The position numbers and the translations under genes are program-made. Positions 49,241 to 61,774 of a stretch of DNA of 64,000 bases are shown in pieces. Within the stretch, counting starts at the first letter, position 1. Each line of letters opens with the position of its first letter. The notes below the pieces were generated by a model, which searched no databases, was not told the DNA's origin, and saw only the letters and a list, made by a program, of their open reading frames with translations. Origin of the DNA: Rugalucina vietnamica (taxonomy: Eukaryota; Mollusca; Bivalvia; Lucinida; Lucinidae); assembly GCA_964017185.1 (NCBI GenBank), contig OZ024872.1, positions 59,141,817 to 59,205,816 of the forward strand, read 5' to 3'.

Positions 49241-50892
49241 TTCAAAATTTTGAAGTCGTCCTGGACATGCAAACTCTACATTTATCCAATCATTCAAGTT
49301 CATTAGTACAAAATTGTAACTTAAAATAGCATGGATTGCTCATCCGAGTGGATGATGTTTCCAAGCGATCGATCAGATCAGCAATGTATAAGAACATAGT
49401 TGCCTGAGGAAAGGTTTACTCAGGTATATCTGAGAAAATTATTTCTTCAATTCCATTATTATCAGTGGTTACATCTCTGAGTACATCTTCGCTTTTTTAC
49501 AACTGGGTGTCGACTTAATGGCTCGTTTGATTCCACTGAAAACCAGCAAAATTTGCTGTTTTGATCACTTTTGCAAGAAAAGGTAAAAATATGAAATGGT
49601 CAGGACATGATACAATCATAACGAATGTCCCGAGGTAGGAAAAATGACAAGCAGTTGCTTACACAGACAGAGCATAGTGTAAACCGCAGCAAGCTATTTC
49701 CCACTATGTGGCCACACAATTACTCGGACATTACTAAATATAAGACAGCGTATTAAATGGTGCAAACAGCACGAAAAGTCAACAAGACAAAGAAAATAAG
49801 ACCTTGACAAAAGTACCACCTTAAAACGGTCAGTAATATAAAATTACAGCTCGTATACGGTTCATCTTTTGGTTACTTTGTAACTGTATGAAAGAACAAA
49901 CAAGTGATTCGTTATGTTGAAATGGACCGTAACCATATGCAATTATTGTAAAAATAAAGGACAACAACGTTACAAGTAGTGTAAGTGCTACAACATGAGA
50001 ATACCAATGGTTATCATACAACACATATCAGGAATACACAATGTCAATGCAGACACATTGTCATGAAATTCGGCTTTGTAAATGCGTTGGTTCAGGTCCG
50101 TAGTTGACTTTATAATGTGACATGAAGAAAACAGGATGTACGTTAAAGGAAACACCTACAACATGGAATGTGACTATATATTCAAAATAAACATCAGTTC
50201 GCATTATCTAGTCTGATGAGTTGCAGTATCCGCGACTTGCGTTAGAATTATATTGGCGGTTGGTATATGTTTAATGAGCACTCATATTGCTTTGCGGTAC
50301 AAGCCGCGTTTTTAAAGCGACGTGGTAGGATGCAGGCCTAGCGCGCAAGTCCTGGTTTGATCCTCAGTCAGGTCAAAAGGTGATTGACACTTTTTTCACT
50401 TGCGCCCAACGTAATATGACCCAACCGACGACTCGCACCACATCCGTATGGAAGAATATTAGATAGAGATTATAAATGTAGTAGTGCTATGCATAATATA
50501 CACTTTCTATAGGCACGAAGAAAAGTGCAGGCCTAGCACATAAGAGGTCCTGCACGGGCAAAAGGTGATTAAGTTTTTCACCAGTTACAGAATTAATGAA
50601 AAATTATCCTGCACTGTCGTTCTTTTACAGCAACTGAATTTAAGTATATACCATGCAAGAATTCTCAAGATTTCAAATACTTAATTAAGTATGTGGTGTC
50701 ACAACAAATCGTGTATCATGCTTATGCTTACATGTGTGATATAAGCAATATGTGGTTGTCATATATAGTACGATAAATCAAATCATCCGTAGGCTTGTGC
50801 GTGCAAAATTATGATTAAAAGAAGAAAATGCTTGCTCAGCCAAGTAGATGATATATGTTTCCAAGCGATCGATCAGCACTGTCTAAGAAAAT

Positions 50893-51126
50893 GAGCCGCC
50901 TCATGGGAAAACCAACAATCTGCATAGGCGAAAACAAAGACGCAGATCAGCTTCGCGGTAACCGCGAAGCTGATCAGCACCTTTGTTTTCGCTACTCGGA
51001 CAGTACAATTCCTCTTCTACTTAAATACGAAATTTCAAGCTTCTAGCTGTTTTCTGTGCTTGTACAGGTCGGTTTATGTCGGACCTGTTCGGAAACCACA
51101 TTGTTGGTTTTCCCACGAGGCGGCTC
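50893..51126. mobile_element. MITE family M, second site, full length, unit 4
   Basis: Perfect-looking ends GAGCCGCCTCATGGG and CCCACGAGGCGGCTC, AAAT on both sides (50889-50892, 51127-51130), and a central 35-bp palindrome around GCTTCGCGGTAACCGCGAAG. The empty site CTAAGAAAATA(G/C)TTACCTG-like is seen in unit 2. Compared with the first-site copies it is better preserved and thus probably younger. Confidence 0.9.
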
Positions 51127-53316
51127 AAATAGTTACCTGATGAAACGTTTCCTAGCGTAAAACTGGGTAAATCGTCAAATATCATAATTCAGCCTTTTCT
51201 CGTGATTGTAATTATTCGTCGAAAATATAAAAAGGACAGCTAGTCGTGGAGGTTTGATATCAAACGTTAGTTGCACTTTTCGGCTACTTCCATGTTGCTG
51301 CCAATATGACAACAGTGAAGGCTAAATAATATTGAGATAGCTTGCTCGACGCTTATCTTGAGTGTACAATTATGCCTCTTAGAGTGAGGTGACCCATATG
51401 CAGGTGATAACCGCTTTTGTAGCTGTTCGCTGTTTTGTACAATAAATAATATTCATCGCAACTGGAAGCCGATGAAACGGTTCGCTTATGACGAATGCGG
51501 AAATGACATGCGGATTAACTATGACTAAAATGTGATACTATAGTCTGTATGCTTAGTGTTTTGCTCAATAGTGGTTCATAACTGTAATTTCTCACAGGTG
51601 GCTCAGGCTTTAGACACTGTATTGACCCCAATTTTAAGGTGGCTGGGTCCGGAGCATTCCCGTATGTCAATACATGTATGTTTAATTATAGTTTTGCTTA
51701 TTTATCTACATCGCGAATAAATGATCATCTTTTGTTATTCTAAGCAGCACTTGACTTTCAGTGACTTGTCCACATTTAGGATATCAAAACACACTGTGTT
51801 GCAAACATACTTATTTTCTATATTCCTGTGAAAGCAAGAAATTTTAAAGTGTTTAATGGTGTTTTCAATCTATTTAATACATTCGTTTGAAAACAAACAA
51901 AAAAGCATTTGGAACGCACCAATATCTAGAAAATCTATGAGCAATGAAAATCAATCAAACTTACTTTCCAACAAGGCAAGTCAGACATATCTGTCACATT
52001 TCATCAGCTGAACGAGAACATGCACTGGGGGATAATTAAATGAGAATAAGACGGAAATTGAAACAAATTTTGGCAAATGAGTTCATTCGATCTATATAAT
52101 TTGACTTGAAGAGAAAGAATCAGACAGTTTGGTTACATCACGTGACTACTGTTTTCACGGAAAGCTCATACAGACAATGATAAAGGTATAATCAGAATTT
52201 AACAAATGCAAGTGGACAAATGAATATGTCACATCACCCAAAGGCCAAATGCCCTTTTTATGGACAAAAAAAGGGGACATTGTGCCAAATTATATCGTAT
52301 CCTTAGTACATAGCTGAGAAGTAAAGTGTCGTCCTGTAGCTTGAAATTGTTCGTTACTCGTCACACATTTCCAGACATTTAGGAATTGGCCTTGAAGCTA
52401 TAAACTATTTTATTCATTGTCAACGGATATTCAAACTGTCCATAAAATTGAAACAATAAAAAAGGTAAACAATGCAGATTTTGATTTCCAAAGCCTGTTA
52501 ATTATCATTTCATGCTTGCTAGTGATAAATGTTAAAATGCCAGGGATTTGGTTCACATTTTAACATTTATGAGCAGATAAGAGTTTAGTCACAGCTCAGT
52601 TGAGCATGAAAAAAGTTTGGTAACATCTAGACATTATGCACCAATCTGCAAACGGGGATTTTCTAAGAATTCAAAAAAACAGTTTAGGTTTAGATTCATT
52701 TTCTAACCAACGTTCAACACATCTGACCCCATTTAGATTATACTAGCATTTGTATCGACCACCCTGTTGAAAAATACAAAATAACAGTTATTCTCTTTGG
52801 CTCCATGTTGCCAAATTTATAGCGACACTAAGAAGGCTTAAGTAGCCGAAACCGCGGTATGGCCCATTCCTTTTCTCATTATGTTCACTGCTCTTAAAGG
52901 ACCAATTTATTTTTATTCCTCATTGTATGACGTCAAACAACGACGACGCTATTACCACTGTTTTACCGTTATGACGGTAATGATGTTCTCAATAAAATGC
53001 TAGTTAATGAAATGATCGAAAAAATAACCTTTTTGTTGATAAAATTGTCCACTCTCAAGGGGTATTTAATTAAATATTCATTTGATCACTCAGTTATCTA
53101 ATATATTATCAGCAATACTGCAGCCAGCGTTTGTTATTAGATCAACTATTATGAACAAAATATCTCTCTTGACAACATTGGTGTTCGAAGAACATTTGCC
53201 TTATGCTTTCTCTAAATCCTGTTTTGGAGAAAAGAAGATATATACACTTAGTATCCAAAGCTCGAAATTTATCCTATGATCTTGTCATGTTCCATCAGGG
53301 ACTAAAATACTAAATT

Positions 53317-53551
53317 GAGCCGCCACATGGGAAAATCAACAATCTACATAGGCGAAAACAAAGGCGCAGATCATTTTCGCAGTAACTGCGAAGCTGATCA
53401 GCGTCTTTGTTTTCGCTACACGGATAGTACAATTCCTCAACTTTCTAAAGCCAAACATTTCCAGCGTCTAGCCATATTCTGTGACTGTACAGCCCTGTTT
53501 GTGTCGGACCTGGTCGGAACCCAAATTGTTGGTTTTCTCACACACAGGCTC
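53317..53551. mobile_element. 235-bp MITE (family M), unit 5
   Basis: Third copy of the shared first-site insertion, with AATT at both borders. Differs from unit 3 at only a few positions by eye. Confidence 0.85.
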
Positions 53552-54146
53552 AATTATGACTGTGGTGACCTTGAGTAAATTTACGGCAAGGTCAACTTCA
53601 GTCGCCTATGCATCTACAGTAAATAGGGGAAACAGATACCAGATCCCAGGTGAGCGATTACAAGACCATTGGTTGTTCCGTTTAGTCCTCTTCTGCTGTT
53701 ATACAGCCCTTGGTGGGATCACAAATGCAGAAAGGTAGGTTTTTATATGTTAAATTGGTTTCAGAATATCAAACGTGCTAATCTTTTACAGCTATTTTAT
53801 ACCAATTGATATCGATTTAAACATGCCAAAAGGATTAACTTATCAATGTTTGTCCGAATTATCATGAAAATTCTGTCTAATAAATGATAGCAATCACAGG
53901 TTTATTGCAAAATAAATTGTCGAATCGTCAGTTTCAGTATATTCACAGTTGGTCAGAATCAAATATGAATATTTATGTTTAGCTTTTGATAAATCCTTGA
54001 CATTTTTACAACTGCACGATTTTGATTTTGACCTTGTTGCAAAGGTAACATTTTTTTCTATTTTTGTTTTATCCTGTTTTGAAGATTTTAATATGAAATG
54101 AATAAGGCTATAAATCATAAACAACTAATGAACTAACTTTTGTTCT

Positions 54147-54184
<38 letters not shown>

Positions 54185-54557
54185 TTCGGTTCTACGGTGA
54201 AATATTTCTTTGACTCCAAGTGTATCTTACAAGCTTAAATTCTCATGGATACTAATAATTATTGTTTTCCAAGTACAGTCTCGTACTTTATTACACTATC
54301 ATATTTTGCCTCTAAGTAAGAAATGGTACCTGTTTACCTGTGTGAACGTTTAACAGGTTTTTCCACAACGAGACTCATACAAATCCATTTCTTGTTTTCC
54401 AAGTAAGTTTAATTTAGAAACGTTTTTACCGTATGATATATCCATGCGCAATTTATTTCCTGATTGCTAGGAGCGACATAATAGTTTAATGGCTTTATCT
54501 CTTACTGATCAAGACAGTATCTAACCAGTCTTTGAGCTTTGTTTGTCAAGAGAACTG

Positions 54558-54796
54558 TACACTGTATTTGCCAACCATTTCTATGACAGGGTTGTGAAAG
54601 CATGGAACTCCACCATGCACCATCTCTCAACTCATTCAAGAATCTACTAAACAAGCACTGGCATGGGCACCCAAGCAAATTTCAAGCAAGATACTACCAA
54701 GCAGGTCCCAACACCAGAGGGCGAATTAATCGAAAAGCTCCTAATGAAGTCTGATGCTTACCATGTTGCCGAGTATAGGTAAAAATACAGGTAAAA
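54558..54796 (+). pseudogene. LINE reverse-transcriptase C-terminal relic, unit 5
   Basis: As in units 2 and 3, but about 20 bp shorter in the middle: the segment coding LSENV is missing between CATGGAACTCC and ACCATGCACC. The coding frame is therefore further decayed. Confidence 0.7.
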
Positions 54797-56639
54797 TAAA
54801 CAATGCAACGTGTTACTAAAACAAGAGTTGTATATAACATTGCATAGACTCATTTTTTTTCAGTTTGTCCCAGAAACAAAAAGGATTGTACATGATTACA
54901 CAAACTTGATATTCATTTATGTCTCTTTCGATAAATCTACACATAATTCCAGGAATATTTGAAAATAAAAAGCACCAAACCTAGTGCAAATTATGCGAGG
55001 AGCTGATAAAAAATTTATTCAAAGGGTTCAGTCAGAGGTAGTGCAGTGCTGAAATGTTCTTAAATTAAATACTTAAAACGAACAATGATCCTCGCAGTCA
55101 ATATGGCGAAAGCAAACATTTTCCAGATTAAAATCAACAAGTCAACATTTCAGAATAGAGTATACATGTATCTGATGCTTTGGGATCCCCCGCAAAAAAG
55201 AGAAGAAAAAAGTTTACGACAGAACTTATACGTTCGATTACAATGCATTGCGTGTGTTTCTTAGTATGATAAAACATTTGCAGGTACGATAGACACAAGA
55301 TACAGTTGATAAAGAACATGATTCTAAGGTAACGTTGTCTAACAGGCTAACTGAGAGCAGTTATTAGGTAATTGTAGACAGGTGAACATGGAAAACAACA
55401 TGATTACTGGCATAATCAGATTGATATTTTGTAATGTGTACTTTGTAGTTTAAGGTCTTCTTGGATTACAAACATGTAGTTTTAAACAATAACTATTCCA
55501 ATAACGTATTTTGTTGTAAATAGTACTTGTATAATTTTGTCTTAAGCGGGTTGAATGAAGCTCGTGAAGCTTTTATTGTACTTGATGCAGCTGTCAAGCA
55601 ATTAAAGACTATTGACATGTTTTCAAATTTGCGAATATTAAGTGTACCTACTGTTGCAGTTGCACGCTTCTCTGACTAAATGCAACAACAATGCACAAGA
55701 TTTTGGGAAATTAATGACTTCTTAACATCCGATAATCTTCGTCATGTTTATAGACCTGAAGTAAGTTTTATAATCTTACCTTCGTCTTTGATTGGATCTT
55801 ATCTTGCCTACATCTTAAATATGCAATTAACCTTTTACTCAGAGATAATGATGAATCTACTACATTGTACATATATGAATGACGATTACAGAAAGATTTT
55901 GCTTCTAGATATATTCTTTTAGCTGATTTCTTAAAGTGATTTACATTGTATTGTGTCTGAATATGTGATGCGATGGTATGTCGTTTGTCACATTAAGTGT
56001 CAACTATCGCATTGCCAAATTATCTTAACCTACTTATTTAACAGACTGAAGAATTTAAAATGTTATAATTTCATAAATGTAACACTTACATTTGCCCTAC
56101 CCTGCATTGGTTGAAGCTACAATATGACAAAAGACGGTTTCTAATCAAATCATGGCCGGTACCGCCTCTGCGAACACCAATCTTCAAGCATAGGCGTTGG
56201 TCCCCGACAATGTAGGCTTAAATTTAGAAATGCTATACAGAGCCAAATTCAGTTTGGAATGTATTGATATTTCAAAGAATATAATCTATAATCTGATATA
56301 ATGGCTTAATGCTTCTTAATTCTCTGCGATCAGTAGATAGAAAAATGTTATAGCAAGCAAACCTTGTCTAATGATAACTGAAGAACTCTACGAATGTTTC
56401 TGAAACTGAAGACACACCGCCTATTGGGAAATAGCTGCTCACTCGGCTTACGATATGGATATGTTCTCCTAGTATAAATACCTAATTGTTCTAATTGTTA
56501 AATGTTTTGGTGTAACTGAAGGTCACCTATTGGGCAATAGCTGCTGACTCGGCTTACGATGTGTTCTCTTAGTATATGTACCTGATTGTCAATTATGTGT
56601 TTTCCATTTTCGGTTTTTGGAGAGGGAATTTATTTCTGA

Positions 56640-57275
56640 TTGCTCTTACGAATATGAAATTCGTAACTAAGAGATGAAAATATCCTACGTCCCTGATTGT
56701 ATTCGAACCTAAGACCGAAATACAATGCTCTAACCACTGAACCAACGAGTGGACTCTCTGACGTAGTATGTCAGTGACTGTACTACCGACTGAATAGCCG
56801 TGCTATTTATATCCATTTTCTTAAGTTCGGGTAACTGAGCAGACCTTTTCAACCATGCGGCTAATTTCGAATGAATGAAGATGCAATGGGACATAACACC
56901 CCCCCCCCCCATTTCGAAAAAGTAATCATTTATGATCACTAGAAAATCGTTTATGACTTTATGACTCATTTAGTCCATTTCCGACGAGCCCCTCTCTTAC
57001 GAATATGAAATTCATAATTAAAGAGATGATGGATAGTTTGAAAAAATATCTTACGTCCCTGATAGGATTCAAACCAAGGACCCCCTGGACTAAAATCCAA
57101 TGCTCTAACCACTGAGCCAAAACGTAGACCCCCTGACGCAATATGTCAGCGATTGTACTATGGATTGAATAACTGTGCTACTTATAGAAGCTACGAATCA
57201 TGTGATCTGCCAATCTGATATTTCCAACCACGGCAGATAATCTAGAATGAATGAAGATGCAATGTGACATAACGT
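56640..57275 (-). repeat. Paired tRNA-like SINE modules, unit 5
   Basis: Two modules in minus orientation separated by a C-run (56900-56911). The second keeps a B-box word GGTTTGAATCC and an A-box-like GGCTCAGTGGTTAGAGC. Confidence 0.5.
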
Positions 57276-57467
57276 TGCCTACTTTCATTGATGAAATGTA
57301 CTTTTCCATTTATGTTCTAACTTTAATGCACTAGTAAGCAAGATGGATGAGTCAAACATTCTTGAAATGACCGCGGTATATTGCAATGCAATTAAAAACA
57401 AATGCGAAGTCTACCTTTGGGACCGTAAAGTCAATTTAAATAAAACTATCTATGCTTACAAAAAAAA

Positions 57468-58124
57468 GGTACAAGTAGGCAAAGATCAGGAAAAGGCGCA
57501 ATCAGAAAAAGATTCCCACTCCAAAAACCGAGGTGGGAAAAAACCAAACTAACAATCAGGTACTTATACCATGAAAACATTTCGTAAGCCGAATGAGCAG
57601 CTATTTTCCCAATAGGTGGCCACTCAGTTACCTTAACTTAACTAAAAATATGAAAACATACATAAGGCGCCAACAGCACAAAATATTTTAAACACCAAGA
57701 CATAAAACAAAAAGAACCACCACAGAAGTATCGACTTGGAACGAACAGTAACACAAAGTTACTGGCGGGTTCAAATCGATTTTACATGGCCATAACCTCA
57801 CCCTCAGCTTCTGCAGTGGTTCATAACATTTAGTTAGTTCTTCGGTCCTCGTGGTGAATCTCTAACTAGTAAATGAATCATCAAGAACAAACAAATAAAT
57901 CATGATAAACATCCTGATGAATCAAAAACCAGGACTCACAGATTGAGTAAGCTGCCCGACGATGGAGATCCCTGGGCGCCGAATAACTTACTAACTCCGG
58001 AGCAAAAGAAACACATCAGTTGGACCCCGGTGGGCCAAGCAACAGACAAGAAGCTCCGGCCCCAACCAACTAAAATGAATAGCTTTAAGTCGGGGCCATC
58101 ATAGAGTCTGACGCCCGACCCACC
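57468..58124 (-). mobile_element. Family R, longest complete copy (657 bp)
   Basis: Minus orientation. The 3' end (at left) is GGTACAAGTAGGCAAAGATC and the 5' end (at right) is GCGTCGGG-type: in plus sense GACGCCCGACCCACC at 58124. The same 5' limit, GGTGGGTCGGGCGTC, starts the copy at 61775, so this is probably the true 5' end. Inserted into TATGCTT(G)CAAACAATCTTCAG of the unit; the target duplication is unclear (ACAA possible). No A/B boxes of pol III type and no ORF above 69 codons. Confidence 0.8.
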
Positions 58125-58355
58125 ACAATCTTCAGCGAATGCTCTTCAGAATTGGCTTACATTTGATTTATGGTAATAGAATAATGTCAGACGTATTTCG
58201 TAATAATTCAGCATTGAGACAATATACCACAGTTTACGAGTCCAAGCAGATTGTTTTGTAGAATTCTGCATACAATATTTATACACAACACTTCTTATGG
58301 CGGCAACAGGCCACGTTCAGTTAGTCTGCCTGAATAAATATATATAAGTAGTTCA

Positions 58356-58567
58356 CTAGTATAAGCCCGGTGTCCCTTTTGTGGCACATAGGCAAACAGT
58401 ATAGCCCCAGATGTGACGTCGCAGAACGCGGCGTCCCATCTGTGTCTATTCTGTTTGCACAGTGAAATTTCATAGACAAATGAGATAAAAAATAAAAATC
58501 ACCCTGATGTCCTAAAATTGAAAGTGGACTCACCCAATTGATAACGATGGGAGAATCCATTCGTCAA
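58356..58567. mobile_element. TTAA-type MITE, unit 5
   Basis: Same insertion as 9976-10192, more eroded at its right border; the left flank is now TTCA. Shared only with unit 1. Confidence 0.65.
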
Positions 58568-61274
58568 ACTTTAATCTTTGTCATCCTAACATGTGTAGGA
58601 CACTAAAGAGAAGTGTAAATATTCTTGTGCTAGTCGTCTTTATGTTTTCGTGGGCCTCCATTTATATATCTATTTCTAAACATTTATATCTAATAAAATC
58701 AAAACTGAGATCCTCTAGGAGCAGTGAACATATTATGAGAAAAGGGGTGGGCCACACCGCGGTTTCGGCTACTTAAGCCTCTTCAGATACCCTATAAATT
58801 TTACAACATGTAGCCAAAGACAATAACTGTAATTTTGCATCGATTTTAATTTTTTATTTAAAGTTTTGAAGTAGTACTGGACATGCAAACTGTACATTTA
58901 CCCAATCATTCGAGTTTGTTAGCGCAAAATTGTTATTTAAAATAGCACGGATTGCTCAGCCGAGTGGATGATAGATGTTTCCAAGCGATCGATCAGCAAT
59001 GTCTAAGAAAATAGTTGCCTGATGAAAGATTTACTCAGGTATATCTGTGAAAATCATCTTTTCAATTCCATTGTTATTAGCGATTACATCTCTGAGTACA
59101 TCAACTGGGTGTCGACTTAATGGTTAATTTGATTCCACTGAAAACCAGCAAAATTTGCTGTCATGATCACATTGGCAAGAAAATGTAAAAAATATGTAAT
59201 GGTCAGGACATAATACAATCAGTTACTAACACACAGAGAACATATCGTAAGCCGCAGCAAGCTATTACCCACTATGTGGCCACTCAATTACTCGGACATA
59301 GCTAAATATAAGACAGCGTATATAAATGGTGCAAACAGCGCAAAAAGTCAAATACAAAACAAAACATAGGACCTTGACAGAAGTGCCACCTTGGAACGGT
59401 CAGTAATATAAAATGACAAATCGTATTTTGTTCCTGATTATTATCTAACTGATTGAAAAGAACAATCAAGAGATGTTTCACTTAATTGTACCATAACCAT
59501 ATGCAGTTATTGTAAAAATAAAGGACATCAACGTTAAAAATAATATATTAAGTGCGTCAAGAATACCAATGGTTCTCATACGACATATACCAGGAAAACA
59601 CAATATCAATGCAGACAAATTGTCATGAAATTCAGCTTTGTAAATGCGTTGGTTTAGATCCATAGTTGACTTTATAATCTGGAATGCAGAAAACGTGATG
59701 TAGTTTAAAGGAAACAGCAACAACATGGAATGTGACTATATATTCAAAATAAATAACGATTCGCATTATCTAGTCTGATGAGTTGCTGTATCAGCGACTT
59801 GCGCTATAATTATATTGATGGTGGATATATGTTTAATAAGCATTGGTACTGCTTTGCGGTACAAGCCGGATTTTTAAAGCGACGCAGTAGAGTACAGGCC
59901 TAGCACGCAAGAGGCTCTGGTTTGATCCTCAGTCAGGTCGAAATGTAATTGGCATTGTTTTCACTTGTAACATTTGGCGCCCAACGTAAAATGACCCATC
60001 CGATGACTAGGACCACATCCGTGTGGAAGATACGTGGAATATTTAATAGAGATTCTAAATCTAAAACCGAGGGGGATATGTAACAGTGCTATGCAAAATA
60101 TACTCTTGGAACCCTAAATTGGTTTTTATAGCCACGCGGTAGAATGTAGGCCTACACATAGCATGCAAGAGATCCTTCACGGGCAAAAGGTGATAAAAGT
60201 TTTTCACCTGTTACAGAATCAATGAAAATTTATCCTGCACTTTCGTCCTTTTACAACAACTGAACTGAAGTATATACGAAACAAGAATTTTGAAGATTTC
60301 AAATACTAAATAAAGTGTGCGATACTGTCCTGTCACAACAAATCTTGTGTTATGTGTATGCTTACATGTGTGGTATAAGTAATTCGGGGTTGTCGTATAT
60401 AGTATGATATACCAAAATCATCCGTATGCTTGTTGGTGTAAAATTATGATCTAAAGTAGCAATGCTTGCTCAGCCGAGTAGATGATAGACGTTTCCAAGC
60501 GACCGATCTGCACTGTCTAAGATAATAGTTACCTGATGAAAGAAAAATCATTTCTTCAAATATCATAACTGGCCATATTTTCTCGTGATTGTAGTAATTC
60601 GTCGAAAATAGTGTAAACACCTCCACAAAGGACCGGGCGGGGCCGTGGGGCTTTGATATCAAACGTTAGTTGCACTTTTCGGCTACTTCCATGGCGCTGC
60701 TAATATGACAACAGTAAAAGCTAAATAATATTGAGATAGCTTGCTCGACACCTATCTTGAGTGTACAAAGATGACCCTTAGAGTGAGGTGGCTCATATAA
60801 TGGAGGGAGATAACCGCTTTTGTAGCTATTCGCTGTTTGGAACAATAAATAATATTCATCACAGCTGGAAGCCAACGAAAGCGGTCGTTTATGACGATTG
60901 CAGAAATGACATGCGGATAATTAGTGTTATACTCATTCGATGTTAATAACTGTCTAATTTCTTACAGATGGCTCGGGCTTTAGACACTGTGTTGACCCCA
61001 ACTTTAAGGTACACATTTTGGCTACTTGGGTCCGGACCTTCCCGTCAGTTTGCCAATACATGTATGTTTTATAATATTTTTGCGCCATAACCTACATCTC
61101 GAATAAATGGTCATTTTTTATTATTCTAAGCAGCACTTGACTTTCAGTAACTTGTCCACCAACTTTTAGGATACATGCTTATTTTCTATATTTCCGTGAA
61201 AAGTGTTTAATGGTGTTTTCAAACTACTTAATAAATTCGTTTGAAAAAAAAGAGAAAAAAGTGGAGCGCCTCAA

Positions 61275-61490
61275 TATCTAGAAAACCTACGAGCAATGAA
61301 AATCAATCGAACTTACTTTCCAACAAGGGAAGTCAGACCTATCTGTCACATTTCATCAGCTGAACGAGAACATGCACTAGAGGATAATTAAATGAGAATA
61401 AGACGGAAATTGAAACAAATTCTGGCAAATGAGTTCATTCGATCTATATAATTTGACTTGAAGAGAACGAATAAGACAGTTTGGTTACAT
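61275..61490. repeat. Truncated sixth unit, right edge of array
   Basis: The first 215 bp of a further unit (AATATCTAGAAAACCTACGA to GACAGTTTGGTTACATCA). Homology then stops abruptly. Together with the edge at about 3150 this gives the array 5 full units plus about 2 per cent of another. Confidence 0.85.
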
Positions 61491-61774
61491 CATCTGGCTG
61501 CTGTCCTTAGTTTGGAATACTAAGACTGATCTATCCAATTTGAGAAATAGAAGACACTTTTAAGTGAGGGCCTTTCGGAACCTGAATTTTATGGTGACTT
61601 GGTTTACAAATTAAAGAAACTTAAAGGAATAAATGATTTTTCTCTTCAGTTCGGAAAAATCATAACACGTTACAGACGTATAGGTTATAACTTGAATGTT
61701 ATGCGACAGTCTGCATGCTTAGTTTTTAACCCAATCATGGTTGATAACTATGCTGCCTTCTTTAATTGCACGCC
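61491..61774. other. Unique right flank, no gene recognised
   Basis: A 71-codon plus-strand frame spans 61599-61814 but runs into the following repeat. No splice context. Confidence 0.4.

Larger units (their letters stand above)
40239..51922. repeat. Macro-unit 4 of tandem array
   Basis: 11.7 kb. It lacks the 260-bp block and the first-site MITE, like unit 1. It has lost the stretch that holds the LINE relic in its siblings, where a family-R copy (44713-45118) now sits. Heavily invaded: elements at 40470-42010, 42177-42277, 42396-42898, 43407-43438, 44296-44463, 45308-46343, 48862-49240 and 50893-51126. Paired tRNA-like modules lie at 47545-48195. The extra sequence 44464-44650 matches nothing else in the window. 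No gene seen. Confidence 0.9.
51923..61274. repeat. Macro-unit 5 of tandem array
   Basis: 9.35 kb. The left third has the 260-bp block (52659-52915), first-site MITE and LINE relic, as in units 2 and 3. The middle shares GAACTCTACGAATGTTTCTG (about 56384) with units 3 and 4. The right third has the TTAA MITE of unit 1 (58356-58567) and the empty second MITE site. Paired tRNA-like modules lie at 56640-57275 and a family-R insertion at 57468-58124. A T-run sits at 54148-54183. No gene recognised. Confidence 0.9.

Noticed and set aside
3150-61490. CRISPR array or classical satellite
   Set aside because: Unit of about 9 kb with complex content and nested elements; no short regularly spaced repeats.
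3150-61490. Assembly duplication of one locus
   Set aside because: Units differ by many substitutions and by distinct, clean insertions with target duplications. This cannot be fully excluded for the boundaries without long reads.
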